Below, in pieces: positions 17,729-27,005 of a stretch of 64,000 nt of DNA. The position numbers and the translations under genes were made by a program. The stretch covers positions 248,001 through 312,000 of the forward strand of contig NZ_KB905695.1 in the NCBI RefSeq assembly GCF_000380985.1. The letters run 5' to 3'. A model generated the notes under the pieces. It ran no database searches, was not told where the DNA came from, and saw nothing but the letters and a program-made list of their open reading frames with translations. Numbering within the stretch: the stretch's first letter is position 1; every line of letters begins with the position of its first letter. The DNA is from Proteiniphilum acetatigenes DSM 18083 (lineage in GTDB: Bacteria > Bacteroidota > Bacteroidia > Bacteroidales > Dysgonomonadaceae).

Positions 17729-18913
17729 ATGCAGTTGACATCCGAACAAAAGCAGTTTATTCTTGCGCATGAACGCGAAGACGTGCGCAGGACAGCCTTG
17801 CGTTTTGTGCGTGATGATATGCCTTTGTTATTGGTGCAGATTGCAGGACGGCAAATGGCAGAAAAGAAAATACCTTCGTGGTATGCGGAGGAAGATATCA
17901 TTTATCCGCCGCATCTTTCGTTGGAACAGTCTTCGTCGGAACTGACAGCCCGCTACAAGACTTCGCTGGTTTCGGGGAAAAACGATACGTTTGCCGATTT
18001 GACCGGAGGAATGGGAGTTGATTTCTCATTCCTGTCGCCGCATTTCCGGGAAGCGGCCTATGTGGAGCAGAATAAGGATTTATGCCGGATTGCGAAGCAC
18101 AATTTCGGAGTGTTAGGATTGAAAAATGCGTCGGTTCATTGTGCCGGAGCAGAGGGTTTTCTGAAACAGAGTCCTCCGCTCGATTTTATCTATCTCGATC
18201 CTTCGCGACGGGATAATGCGGGAAGGAAGCAGTTCCGTATTGAGGATTGCAGTCCCGATTTATCGGAAATAAAACCGTTGCTACTTGAAAAATCAAACAG
18301 GGTTATGGTGAAATATTCTCCCATGCTGGATATTTCTTTAGCGGTGAAAAGCCTTGATTGTGTGAGTGCGGTGCACGTAGTTTCGGTGGAAAACGAATGC
18401 AAGGAATTACTTTTCCTGTTATCGAAAACGGCTGTGGATGAACCGCTGTTTGTTGCCGTAAACCTCAAACGGGCGAGTAGGGAGAAGCGCTTTTCGTTTA
18501 CCGTGACACAGGAACACAAAGCGATGATCACTTTTGCTGACAAACCGGATCATTATTTATACGAGCCCAATGCATCTATCCTGAAAGCAGGTGCTTTTAA
18601 ATCGGTAGCGCAGGCGTATAACCTTCAAAAATTGCATATTAACAGCCATTTATATACCTCGGGTAAAGTTGTCGAAGATTTTCCCGGTCGCATTTTTAAA
18701 GTAGAGTCATTTTTTGTTCCGAATAAGAAAAACATAAAGGTATTTTCCCAAGAGACGAAAAAAGCGAATATCACTGTCCGCAATTTCCCGATGACGGTCG
18801 CCGAGATCCGCCGCAAAACCGGATTAGAGGACGGCGGTGATATCTACCTGTTTGCCACTACGCTTGCTGAAGGGCAGAAAGTGTGGATTATTTGCCGGAA
18901 AGCACCTTTATAA
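17729..18913 (+). CDS. class I SAM-dependent methyltransferase, PG_1098 type with THUMP-like domain
   Basis: The 394-residue product has a helical N-terminal segment (1-90) and a Rossmann-type methyltransferase core with the SAM loop FADLTGGMGVDFSFL and acidic residue in AYVEQNKDLC. The catalytic-type motif YLDPSRRD is followed by a C-terminal ferredoxin-like/THUMP-like part ending in FPMTVAEIRRKTGLEDGG. Such an arrangement suggests an RNA target, but none is proven. I use the ATG at 17729; the upstream TTG in frame lies within the terminator T tract of the preceding operon. No promoter lies in the 10-base space, so expression may need read-through. Confidence 0.85.
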   Translation: MQLTSEQKQFILAHEREDVRRTALRFVRDDMPLLLVQIAGRQMAEKKIPSWYAEEDIIYPPHLSLEQSSSELTARYKTSLVSGKNDTFADLTGGMGVDFSFLSPHFREAAYVEQNKDLCRIAKHNFGVLGLKNASVHCAGAEGFLKQSPPLDFIYLDPSRRDNAGRKQFRIEDCSPDLSEIKPLLLEKSNRVMVKYSPMLDISLAVKSLDCVSAVHVVSVENECKELLFLLSKTAVDEPLFVAVNLKRASREKRFSFTVTQEHKAMITFADKPDHYLYEPNASILKAGAFKSVAQAYNLQKLHINSHLYTSGKVVEDFPGRIFKVESFFVPNKKNIKVFSQETKKANITVRNFPMTVAEIRRKTGLEDGGDIYLFATTLAEGQKVWIICRKAPL

Positions 18914-18943
18914 AATTAGGTGTGGATCGCGTGCCGGAAAGTA

Positions 18944-19630
18944 TTAATCGATTAATTCCGTGATTAACCCGATATTCTTATTTTCTATTGATTTGAAAAG
19001 AGTGTCTTCAAATTCTTGGAAATGGGTTTTATCTGTAGTCAGGACTATTTTTCCATATTCCAGATAATGGATGTAATCGCATAGATTGGTTAATGTTTCC
19101 ATAATATGCGATGTGATGATAATGGTTTTTTCCCGCTCTTTTAATCGCAATAAGATAGAACGGATAATGCGGCATGTTTCCATATCAAGCCCGTTAAACG
19201 GTTCGTCGAGGATCAGGACGGGTTTATCCTGTTTCAGGATGGAAAGTAACACCAGTTTCTTTTTCATTCCTGTGGAGTAATGGTCGATCAGTTCGTCAAG
19301 CGGCAACGAAAACAGTTCGTTCCATTTATCCAGGTCAAAGCGCACATTCCGGAATAACCCGATGTATTCCCTGCCGGTAATGTTCGAATAGAAATAATTT
19401 TCCGTAGTCAGGTAGGATATATCCCTTTTGGTAATTTTCTGGTCCGCACGGTGTATTTCTCCGGAATCCGTTTTTATCAATCCGTATATCGCGTTCAACA
19501 GTGTTGTTTTTCCTGCTCCGTTTAACCCCACGATACCGTGTATGCTGTTTTCTTCCATGGATAAATCCAGAGAATCAATAACGGTGGATTGTTTATCATA
19601 CGATATAGTTAGGTCTTTAATGGAAATCAT
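18944..19630 (-). CDS. ABC transporter ATP-binding protein
   Basis: A 228-residue ATPase with Walker A GLNGAGKTTLLN, Q-loop-like region LTTENYFYSN, a signature region reduced to YSTGMKKKLVLLSIL in place of LSGGQ, Walker B PVLILDEPFNGLD, and the switch His in ITSHIMETL. It overlaps the start of the gene-order-upstream membrane protein by 14 bases, so the two form a transporter unit. ABC-2-type exporters have this layout. The substrate is unknown. Confidence 0.88.
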   Translation of the reverse strand: MISIKDLTISYDKQSTVIDSLDLSMEENSIHGIVGLNGAGKTTLLNAIYGLIKTDSGEIHRADQKITKRDISYLTTENYFYSNITGREYIGLFRNVRFDLDKWNELFSLPLDELIDHYSTGMKKKLVLLSILKQDKPVLILDEPFNGLDMETCRIIRSILLRLKEREKTIIITSHIMETLTNLCDYIHYLEYGKIVLTTDKTHFQEFEDTLFKSIENKNIGLITELID

Positions 19631-20567
19631 GTAAGTAGATGTTTAAGTTTTTCTGCGATTTTATATAAAACAGAACGGATAACGCCCATATAACAGGCAG
19701 GAGAACCGGGATGAACATGCTTACCATCCCGATGGCTCCGATAATCTGTGCGGCCTGGGAATTCCGGTTTGGTTCGTAAAAAGCGTATTTGGTCAATACC
19801 AGATAGGCATGTATCGATGTAAGGATCAGAAATTCAATGACCGGAATATACCATTTATCGGAATGGAAAACGATAAAGATAAGGATCAGAGGGAAAGCGA
19901 CTATGCCAAATAATGTTATCTGCATTCCGATTTTACCGTACAAAAACCGGTTGACGCTTTTTTCATATAGAATAACCATTTGGTATGGTTCGTTTTGACT
20001 GTAGAAACCGGAAACGATAATGCCGAGAATCAACAATGCTACCGGCACGCTTCCTATAAAAAAAGAAGAGCAAAAGCCGATGATCCATACCGGAACAAAG
20101 ATAAAAAACGATTGCCTTATTCCCACTTTCCATTCAAAGGAGGATGCCGGAATAAAGGATTGAAGCTTGGTATTCAGTGTGTGGAGGTGTCGTGGTGTGA
20201 TGTCGGTCCGGGCAATCAGGAAAATGCTGCTCAATAGCACCAGCAACGCGATCCATTGCAAATGAACGGCCAGGAACAGAACGACGATGGACGCAAGCGC
20301 TGCATATTCCGACAAATAAATTTGCGTATGCTTTTCAAAACAGGTTTTCAGGAATAGTTTGTCCTTTCGTCGAATGTGCAGGCTCAGGATGATGAATACC
20401 GTTCCGGCGGCAACATACAGCGAACCGGGTTGTTTTTTCGTTGATGCGAACAGGAAGAGTAACAGATAAGCGAACAATAAGACCAGGAAAACAATACGGA
20501 ACAACCCGATCCCCATCAGACCCCGGTATAATTGCTTAAATCGTATTTTAAGAAAAGCTCCCACCAT
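19617..20567 (-). CDS. ABC-type transporter membrane subunit (unassigned family)
   Basis: A membrane protein of about 316 residues with some eight to ten hydrophobic segments and a basic start (MVGAFLKIRFKQLYRG), typical of ABC-2 permeases. It overlaps the ATPase gene. A longer frame reaches 20591, but its first codons fall inside the -7 box at 20589-20596. The ATG at 20565-20567 is therefore the earliest start the transcript could carry in this frame. Confidence 0.75.
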   Translation of the reverse strand: MVGAFLKIRFKQLYRGLMGIGLFRIVFLVLLFAYLLLFLFASTKKQPGSLYVAAGTVFIILSLHIRRKDKLFLKTCFEKHTQIYLSEYAALASIVVLFLAVHLQWIALLVLLSSIFLIARTDITPRHLHTLNTKLQSFIPASSFEWKVGIRQSFFIFVPVWIIGFCSSFFIGSVPVALLILGIIVSGFYSQNEPYQMVILYEKSVNRFLYGKIGMQITLFGIVAFPLILIFIVFHSDKWYIPVIEFLILTSIHAYLVLTKYAFYEPNRNSQAAQIIGAIGMVSMFIPVLLPVIWALSVLFYIKSQKNLNIYLHDFH

Positions 20568-20588
20568 GTAGTTCCCATTCTTGTGCCT

Positions 20589-20596
20589 CAAAGTTA
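20589..20596 (-). promoter_or_regulatory. -7 promoter box of the ABC pair
   Basis: The minus strand reads TAACTTTG, fitting TAnnTTTG. Transcription would begin near 20583, which decides the permease start at 20567. Confidence 0.5.
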
Positions 20597-20707
20597 GTGA
20601 AAAATGAACGGTTTAGGTCTTTCATAGATACCCTTATCCTTGTTTTAAGGGAATTCAATCAATTTTCGAAATACAAACCTGATAATATAGTGTTTATTTC
20701 GTGTATT

Positions 20708-21532
20708 TTATTCTTTTATCGGTTCCTTATAAAAAAATACCAGATAAACACCCAATAGAATAAAAGGAATACTTAACCATTGTCCCATATTCAGTACCAA
20801 TCCTCTCTCAAAATCGACCTGTTCCTGTTTTAGAAATTCAATAAAAAATCTGAAAGTGAAGATCAACATCAACACCAAACCAAATAAAAATCCTCGTTTC
20901 AATGTTTTTCTCTTCTTTGTATACATGTTGTAAACCAGTACGAAAAATATCAGATACGCGATCGCTTCATATAATTGGGCGGGATGGCGGGGAACCTGAT
21001 CAATCCTTTCGAAGATGAATGCCCAAGGTACATTGGTCGGATTTCCAATTATTTCGGAATTCATTAAATTGCCTAACCGGATAAACGCCCCTCCCAGCGG
21101 AACTGCAATGGCGATATAATCAAAAACCGTAAGATAATGAATACCTGTTTTTCGGTTGAAAACCAGGACGGCTATGATCAAGCCGATTGCTCCTCCGTGG
21201 CTGGCCAGCCCTCTGTAGCCGGTCAACACGAACCGGCCGCCTTCCCATGAAAATGGGAGAATCATCTCTAAGGGATGTTTCAGATAATAATCAGGCTGAT
21301 AAAACAGGCAATGTCCTAAGCGGGCGCCCAATACAATGCCCACCACACAATAGAGAGCCAGCTTTTCATAGTCATTGTCCGATAATCCTTCTTTTTGAAA
21401 GATCTTTCTTACGATCCATGCGCTTAATATCAGTCCTCCGACAAATAACAAACTATAATATCCCAAACTGAATCCGTTTGCATCTATCAGCTTCGGATTC
21501 ACATCCCAGTGAATATATAGGAATCCGTTCAT
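20708..21532 (-). CDS. lgt: prolipoprotein diacylglyceryl transferase
   Basis: The 274-residue inner-membrane enzyme transfers diacylglycerol from phosphatidylglycerol to the lipobox Cys of prolipoproteins. Seven hydrophobic helices are visible. The Lgt signature GxFIRLGNLMNSEIIG (near residue 150) and the HPAQLYEAI motif with the essential His are present, as is the GLASHGGAIG loop near residue 110. The window itself encodes several clients: lipoproteins near 22.9, 33, 57 and 57.8 kb. The gene is single and separated from both neighbours. Confidence 0.95.
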   Translation of the reverse strand: MNGFLYIHWDVNPKLIDANGFSLGYYSLLFVGGLILSAWIVRKIFQKEGLSDNDYEKLALYCVVGIVLGARLGHCLFYQPDYYLKHPLEMILPFSWEGGRFVLTGYRGLASHGGAIGLIIAVLVFNRKTGIHYLTVFDYIAIAVPLGGAFIRLGNLMNSEIIGNPTNVPWAFIFERIDQVPRHPAQLYEAIAYLIFFVLVYNMYTKKRKTLKRGFLFGLVLMLIFTFRFFIEFLKQEQVDFERGLVLNMGQWLSIPFILLGVYLVFFYKEPIKE

Positions 21533-21599
21533 ATAAACTATACTTTATTGAACTTTCGTATGTTATGCGATTACCGCTAAATCTTTTGGCTGGCGATGT

Positions 21600-22193
21600 T
21601 TATTCTTCTTCCAGTTCTTTGATCTCTCCGAGGCTTTTCAGGATCGAATCTATATTCTTTTGGTAAAGCCTTTTATATGACCATGCGGTTATCAGGGACG
21701 CTAAAACAAACATGCACCCCAACAATATCCATAACGAAACACTTACTTTCGCTTCGGCATACGCGGCGACGCAAAGTAAAGCGATGCTGGGCCCGACAAA
21801 TGCCATGATCAGCTTTTCCCTTTTAACCAGAACCGCATATTTATTGGTGTAATAAATATTGTCGCGGATATTTTCCGTAACGTCTATTTTTATTAATTCC
21901 CGAATCTTATATATGTACCATATAGCGGAAACGACGCAAATAATACCCCCATAGATAACTGCAATATCCCCGAACAGTAGTCTTCCTGAGTATTTGTCGA
22001 GCCAATAAACTATGACGGGAATGACCGCAATCAGGATGAAAACCGAAAAAATATCCCAAAGTATTAACCTGTTTAACGTTTTTTCCACTTTTACCTGTAT
22101 CATTTTCAGGATGATAACTTCGTTCAGTGTATTGTTCTCTTTTAACCGTTTGTCTAGCGCAGCCCACGTGTTTTTTAATTCGTCTAATTCCAT
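21600..22193 (-). CDS. membrane protein co-encoded with an ECF sigma factor
   Basis: This 197-residue protein starts with a charged cytosolic segment (MELDELKNTWAALDKRLKENNTLNE), then has two pairs of membrane helices (about residues 43-65, 73-95, 130-148, 152-172) and a charged tail. The opening WxxLxxRL pattern resembles short Bacteroidetes proteins encoded after ECF sigma factors. It lacks a recognisable zinc anti-sigma motif. Its position 14 bases after the sigma gene suggests it controls that sigma factor, but this is inference. Confidence 0.7.
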   Translation of the reverse strand: MELDELKNTWAALDKRLKENNTLNEVIILKMIQVKVEKTLNRLILWDIFSVFILIAVIPVIVYWLDKYSGRLLFGDIAVIYGGIICVVSAIWYIYKIRELIKIDVTENIRDNIYYTNKYAVLVKREKLIMAFVGPSIALLCVAAYAEAKVSVSLWILLGCMFVLASLITAWSYKRLYQKNIDSILKSLGEIKELEEE

Positions 22194-22207
22194 AATTCCT
22201 GTTTTTT

Positions 22208-22699
22208 TTAGAGGTGTGACATTTCTCTGAGTTTCTCTTTTGCACGTTTCAGCTTTGTGGCCACATTACTTAATGTCAAGCCGGTGATGTCGGCGATTTC
22301 CTGATAGGATTTTTCTTCGAGATAAAGGAGGACAACCACTTTTTCGAGTGTTTTCAACCGGTTGATCAGCAGGTACATTTCACGGATATTTTCGTTCAGG
22401 CTGTCCTGTTCGATAAACCAATCGGATAAATCTTCGATAGGGTAATCGCTTTTCGGGCGTTTCTTCTCCTTGCGTATACCCGAGATACAGGTGTTCAAGG
22501 CAACCCGGTAAATCCATGTTCCGGGAGAACTTTCATTCCTGAATTTCGGGAAACCGCGCCACAAGTTACAAACCACTTCCTGATACAGATCGGCAAGGGG
22601 AAAGGTGTCCGAAACATAGAAAGAGCAGACTTTATAGATGATCCGTTCGTGTTCCTGAACGATTTTTACAAAGGCATGCTCTTTTTTATTTCCCTCCAT
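22208..22699 (-). CDS. ECF-type RNA polymerase sigma factor
   Basis: A 163-residue sigma-70 family protein. Region 2 has PLADLYQEVVCNLWRGFPKF and GTWIYRVALNTCISGIRKEKKRP. Region 4 has LKTLEKVVVLLYLEEKSYQEIADITGLTLSNVATKLKRAKEKL with its helix-turn-helix. Length and domain order fit ECF sigma factors with no extra C-terminal domain. The next gene downstream encodes a membrane protein, a likely partner. The gap to 22941 shows no consensus -7 box, which would fit an autoregulated promoter. Confidence 0.9.
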   Translation of the reverse strand: MEGNKKEHAFVKIVQEHERIIYKVCSFYVSDTFPLADLYQEVVCNLWRGFPKFRNESSPGTWIYRVALNTCISGIRKEKKRPKSDYPIEDLSDWFIEQDSLNENIREMYLLINRLKTLEKVVVLLYLEEKSYQEIADITGLTLSNVATKLKRAKEKLREMSHL

Positions 22700-22941
22700 T
22701 ATCTTCTTTTTCTATATTAGACGCAATATATCCGGAAAAATGGCAAAATAAACAACTTTTTTTATTAAAATAATTACCCATCTCCGAAATCTTTTTATAA
22801 TTTTGTCCTGCATGTATTCGTGGATGTTTGGTGTTATATATTGATTAATACGTTGAAATATAGTGATTTAACCGATATATGTGCCTTTTATTTGAAAATT
22901 TCAGGTAAACGTTAATATATACGACACTTATACCATTTATT

Positions 22942-23967
22942 ATGAGGAAAAATATAAAGCAACCATCATTTTTCAGCGAACTAAAGAAATGGGTAATACC
23001 AGCAATATTTATCATTCCGGCATTACTCGTTTTGTCGTCCTGTACTGATGGGGCAAAACCGTTTAATCTTGTCTTATTGCCGGACACGCAAGTGTATTCC
23101 CGTTTATATCCTGAAATATTCCGTTCGCAAACCGAATGGATCGTTCAAAATGCTGATAGTATCGCTTTTGTCCTTCAACAGGGAGATATTACCGATCACA
23201 ACTCCGAGGAGGAATGGCAGAACGCTGTCGCAGCTTTCTCTGTAATGGACGGTAAAGTGCCATATACGTTTGTGCCGGGTAACCATGACCTGGGACCGGG
23301 AGGTAGTGCCAGTAACCGGGACGCAGAACTTTTCAACAAATACTTACCCTACGACCGGTATAGTAAAATGGCACATTTCGGCGGGGCCTTTGAACCCGGA
23401 AAGATGGAAAATACCTACCATACTTTTCGTGCCGGCGGATTGGATTGGTTGATCCTTTCGCTCGAATTTGGTACACGCGATAAAATATTGCGTTGGGCGG
23501 GTGAAGTGATTGAGGCACATCCCAAACATAAGGTCATTATTAATACCCACGATTATATGTATTCGGATGATACCCGTATGAGTATCGATCGGGATCATTC
23601 CTGGGTACCACAACGATATGGTGTGGGCAAAGACACAGGCGACGAGTCCGTCAACGATGGCGAAATGATGTGGGAGAAGCTGGTGAGCCGGTATCCCAAT
23701 GTATTATTGGTATTCAGCGGACATGTACTCCATAGTGGTACGGGGCAGTTGGTGAGCACCGGAATGCATGGCAATGATGTGTACCAGATGCTGGCCAATT
23801 ACCAGTCGGGAGTAGAAGGTTCTGAAAATGGCGGAAATGGATTTCTTCGGATCATTACCATTGATCCTGAAAATAAAACAATATCCGTAAAAACTTACTC
23901 TCCGTACATAAACGAATACAAGACAGAACCAGACCAACAGTTTGTTTTTGAAAATGTTGAGTTCTGA
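22942..23967 (+). CDS. metallophosphoesterase, probable lipoprotein
   Basis: The 341-residue exported protein begins with a long basic stretch and a hydrophobic segment ending LVLSSC, a good lipobox, so it is probably membrane-anchored. The calcineurin-like phosphoesterase motifs follow in order: LPDTQVY (metal Asp), QQGDITDH, PGNHD, and later NTHDYMY and FSGHVLHSG. All metal ligands seem present. The substrate is unknown; relatives act on phosphate esters outside the cytoplasm. It converges with the histidine operon. Confidence 0.88.
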   Translation: MRKNIKQPSFFSELKKWVIPAIFIIPALLVLSSCTDGAKPFNLVLLPDTQVYSRLYPEIFRSQTEWIVQNADSIAFVLQQGDITDHNSEEEWQNAVAAFSVMDGKVPYTFVPGNHDLGPGGSASNRDAELFNKYLPYDRYSKMAHFGGAFEPGKMENTYHTFRAGGLDWLILSLEFGTRDKILRWAGEVIEAHPKHKVIINTHDYMYSDDTRMSIDRDHSWVPQRYGVGKDTGDESVNDGEMMWEKLVSRYPNVLLVFSGHVLHSGTGQLVSTGMHGNDVYQMLANYQSGVEGSENGGNGFLRIITIDPENKTISVKTYSPYINEYKTEPDQQFVFENVEF

Positions 23968-23991
23968 TGTAGGATCGTCCGGGGTTTTTAA

Positions 23992-24579
23992 CTATTTATG
24001 CCTCTCAACCAATATGGCTTCAATATCTTCCAGTTTCAGTTTTTTTGTTTTTAACAGGATCAGGAAGTGGTAGAGCAGGTCAGCAGCTTCATTTTTGAAC
24101 AGATCGATATTGTTGTCTTTCGCTTCGATTACCAACTCGACGGCTTCTTCTCCTACCTTCTGCGCCACTTTGTTTACACCACGGCTGAACAGCTTTGAAG
24201 TATATGAGCCTTCCGGATTTTCGGTGATCCGCTTCTCTATCACATTTTCCAGTTCATAGAGAAATCCTTTCGATTGTTTATCGCCGAAACAGGATGTGGA
24301 ACCGGTATGGCAGGCTGGCCCCTGCGGATAGGCCTTGATAAGGATGGTATCATTGTCGCAATCCGTCAGGATCTCGTCCACAACCAACCAATTGCCCGAT
24401 GTTTCCCCTTTTGTCCAAAGGCGGTTCTTACTTCTGCTGAAAAAAGTCACCTTTCCTTCTTTCTGTGTTCTCTCCAACGCTTCTTCATTCATATAGCCGA
24501 CCATCAATACCTGTAAGCTGAGCGTATCCTGAATGACGGCAGGAACTAATCCTCCCGATTTTGAAAAATCGATATTCAT
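23992..24579 (-). CDS. hisIE: bifunctional phosphoribosyl-AMP cyclohydrolase / phosphoribosyl-ATP pyrophosphatase
   Basis: A 195-residue enzyme for steps 2 and 3 of histidine synthesis. The HisI half (1-105) carries [23 protein letters not shown] and the zinc/magnesium motif [25 protein letters not shown]. The HisE half (115-195) has [29 protein letters not shown]. The start codon overlaps the hisF stop by four bases (ATGA type), so translation is probably coupled. It is the last gene of the operon. Confidence 0.96.
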   Translation of the reverse strand: MNIDFSKSGGLVPAVIQDTLSLQVLMVGYMNEEALERTQKEGKVTFFSRSKNRLWTKGETSGNWLVVDEILTDCDNDTILIKAYPQGPACHTGSTSCFGDKQSKGFLYELENVIEKRITENPEGSYTSKLFSRGVNKVAQKVGEEAVELVIEAKDNNIDLFKNEAADLLYHFLILLKTKKLKLEDIEAILVERHK

Positions 24580-25328
24580 CGTATGGGTATATTTTGAGTT
24601 TTTAAATAATCTTTGAGTGTAGGGATAGAAATCTCCCTGAAATGAAAAATACTGGCCGCCAGTGCCGCACTTGCTTTCGTTTGTGTAAATACTTCAGAAA
24701 AATGTTCAAGGGTTCCGGCGCCGCCTGAAGCGATCACCGGGATGCGTACCGCTTCGCTGACAGCAATTGTAATGTCGATAGCAAAACCATCCTTCGTACC
24801 ATCGTTATTCATCGAGGTAAGCAGTATCTCCCCTGCGCCACGGTGTTCGCCTTCCTTTGCCCAGTCGACGGTACGGAGATCTGTCGGCGTTTTACCCCCA
24901 TGGGTATATACGATCCATTCATTATTTTCGAAATTAGTATCAATAGCAAGTACTACACACTGACTTCCAAATTGCCCGGCAATTTCGGTGATCAGTTTCG
25001 GTCGCTTGACAGCTGCAGAGTTCAGACTGACTTTATCGGCCCCGGCCTGGATAATGGCGCGTGCATCGTCTAACGAATGGATACCTCCCCCTACGGTAAA
25101 CGGGATATTGATCTCCTGTGCAACACGCGTGACCAGTTCCGTGAGCGTTTTACGCCTCTCGATAGTAGCGGTGATGTCTAAAAAGACCAATTCATCCGCA
25201 CCTTCCTGCACATATCGCTTGGCGAGTTCCACCGCATCGCCTGCATCGCGGATATCCACGAAATTGACCCCTTTGACGGTACGTCCGTCCCTGATATCAA
25301 GACAGGGGATGATTCTTTTTTTCAGCAT
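24576..25328 (-). CDS. hisF: imidazole glycerol phosphate synthase cyclase subunit
   Basis: A 250-residue TIM-barrel subunit that partners HisH. It begins [23 protein letters not shown] with the catalytic Asp (CLDI). The second catalytic Asp lies in VVLAIDTNF, and the phosphate loops GGGI and ASGGAG are present. The gap of 90 bases to hisA upstream is filled with repeat text. Confidence 0.97.
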   Translation of the reverse strand: MLKKRIIPCLDIRDGRTVKGVNFVDIRDAGDAVELAKRYVQEGADELVFLDITATIERRKTLTELVTRVAQEINIPFTVGGGIHSLDDARAIIQAGADKVSLNSAAVKRPKLITEIAGQFGSQCVVLAIDTNFENNEWIVYTHGGKTPTDLRTVDWAKEGEHRGAGEILLTSMNNDGTKDGFAIDITIAVSEAVRIPVIASGGAGTLEHFSEVFTQTKASAALAASIFHFREISIPTLKDYLKTQNIPIR

Positions 25329-25331
25329 AAC

Positions 25332-25418
25332 TTTTTAATTCAAGATTCAAGATTCCAAATTTAAAATTATGAAATCATCAAATTCTCCACTTCCAAATAT
25401 TAACTCATAATTCATAAT
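25332..25418. repeat. low-complexity repeat text in the hisA-hisF gap
   Basis: Direct repeats of AATTCAAGATTCAAGATTCC and AATTCATAATTCATAATTT type occupy the gap inside the operon. No gene is seen. Confidence 0.5.
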
Positions 25419-26141
25419 TCATAATTTTTCTACGAACTCCCGCAATTCACGAAGAGTGATCTTTCCTTCGTAGAACGCTTTTCCTATGATTGCTCCGTCG
25501 CAACCAAGCTGCTTCAATACCTGCAGATCGTCGATTGAAGAAACACCTCCACTGGCAATCAGTTTTACACCGGTTTTTTCGATAATCTCGCGGTATAATT
25601 CGTTGGATGTACCCTGTAGCATGCCGTCTTTCTGAATATCGGTACAGATGACATACACGATACCTTTCTTTGCGTAATCCGAAATAAAAGCGACTACCTC
25701 CAGTTCCGATTGTTGCATCCAACCGTGTGTCGCTATTTTCCGATTGTTGCTGTCGGCGCCAAGAATAATCTTTTCCGATCCGTATGTGCCGAGCCATTGC
25801 CGGAAAGTATCAGGTTGCTGTACCGCGATGCTTCCACCGGTAATTTGTGACGCTCCATTCTCGAAAGCAATACGAATGTCTTCATCTGATTTGATGCCAC
25901 CGCCAAAATCAACTCTCAACGAGGTTTTCGAGGCGATATCGTGTAAAATCTTATGATTGACAATATGCTTCGAGCGAGCGCCGTCGAGATCCACCACATG
26001 CAGGTATTGTATACCGTTCGCTTCAAATTCTTTGGCTACTTCGAACGGATCGTCGTTATATATTTTCTGTGTATTATAATCGCCTTTAGTGAGGCGTACA
26101 CACTTACCGCCGATAATATCTATGGCCGGAATAATTCTCAT
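25419..26141 (-). CDS. hisA: phosphoribosylformimino-5-aminoimidazole carboxamide ribotide isomerase
   Basis: The 240-residue TIM-barrel isomerase makes the substrate of HisHF. The N-terminal [19 protein letters not shown] has the catalytic Asp, and DFGGGI and ASGGVSS are the two phosphate loops. The second Asp is in the segment [12 protein letters not shown]. Length is standard. Confidence 0.96.
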   Translation of the reverse strand: MRIIPAIDIIGGKCVRLTKGDYNTQKIYNDDPFEVAKEFEANGIQYLHVVDLDGARSKHIVNHKILHDIASKTSLRVDFGGGIKSDEDIRIAFENGASQITGGSIAVQQPDTFRQWLGTYGSEKIILGADSNNRKIATHGWMQQSELEVVAFISDYAKKGIVYVICTDIQKDGMLQGTSNELYREIIEKTGVKLIASGGVSSIDDLQVLKQLGCDGAIIGKAFYEGKITLRELREFVEKL

Positions 26142-26286
26142 TTTTTGATTGAGTTAGATCATTTATTTGTAAAAGCAATCATAAGTATGCTGCAGACTTT
26201 TCCAGGACAATATGCACATATCTGTTTCTGACTTCTTTTTTCACACTGGCACATTGATTCACATTATTCATATTGGCATATTAGCA

Positions 26287-26865
26287 TTATAGGTCCAGAA
26301 AATTCCTCAGGATCTTTTCGCCCACGTCACCCGATTTTTCAGGATGAAACTGTGTGGCATAAAAATTGTCTTTTTGCATTGCGGCGCTGAACGGCAAGAT
26401 ATAGTCACAGCGGGCAATAGTTTCGGAACATATTTCTGCATAATAGCTGTGCACGAAATAAACAGCATCATCTTTACCGAAACCGTTGAAAAGTGGATTA
26501 ACCTCGACCTCCAGATTGTTCCACCCCATATGTGGGACAATATCTGTTGCAGGGAATTTTTTCACTTTCGCATCGAAGATGCCAAGGCACTTTGTATCAC
26601 CCTCTTCCGAATGCCGGCACATCAGTTGAAGCCCAAGGCAAACACCCAGTGTGGGTTGAACTAAAGATTGAATAATTTTATCTAATCCTTTACTCTCCAG
26701 GTGATTCATTGCTGATTTTGCTTCTCCCACACCCGGGAAAATAACTTTTTCAGCAGATAGAACTTCATCAATATCATCGGTCACCTTACACTCATAACCC
26801 AGCCGTTCGACCGCATTTTTGACCGATGTGATATTGCCAGCGTTGTATTTGATTATTGCTATCAT
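26287..26865 (-). CDS. hisH: imidazole glycerol phosphate synthase glutaminase subunit
   Basis: The 192-residue class I glutamine amidotransferase supplies ammonia to HisF. The nucleophile Cys is in LGVCLGLQLM, and the His-Glu pair in ATQFHPEKSG near the C-terminus. The start IAIIKYNAGNITSVKNAVERLG is the family opening. It is separated from hisA by a 145-base gap and from hisB by 140 bases, both with repeat text. Confidence 0.96.
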   Translation of the reverse strand: MIAIIKYNAGNITSVKNAVERLGYECKVTDDIDEVLSAEKVIFPGVGEAKSAMNHLESKGLDKIIQSLVQPTLGVCLGLQLMCRHSEEGDTKCLGIFDAKVKKFPATDIVPHMGWNNLEVEVNPLFNGFGKDDAVYFVHSYYAEICSETIARCDYILPFSAAMQKDNFYATQFHPEKSGDVGEKILRNFLDL

Positions 26866-27005
26866 TGTTGAATTATTTCAAATTCAAAATTCCAGATTCA
26901 AAATTTATATTATTATGATTTATTAATTTATTATATTGATTTTGACTCCACCGAACGTTGATTCAATTCAGATTTCATCATCACATCAACAAATCATCAC
27001 ATCAA
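26866..27005. repeat. low-complexity repeat text in the hisB-hisH gap
   Basis: TTCAAATTCAAAATTCCAG words, then TCATCATCACATCAACAAATC words, fill the 140-base gap. The same CACATCA vocabulary recurs at 30711-30746 before hisD. Confidence 0.5.

Noticed and set aside
22845-23087. Minus-strand frame of 80 codons upstream of the phosphoesterase
   Set aside because: It overlaps the phosphoesterase signal region and has no recognisable features.
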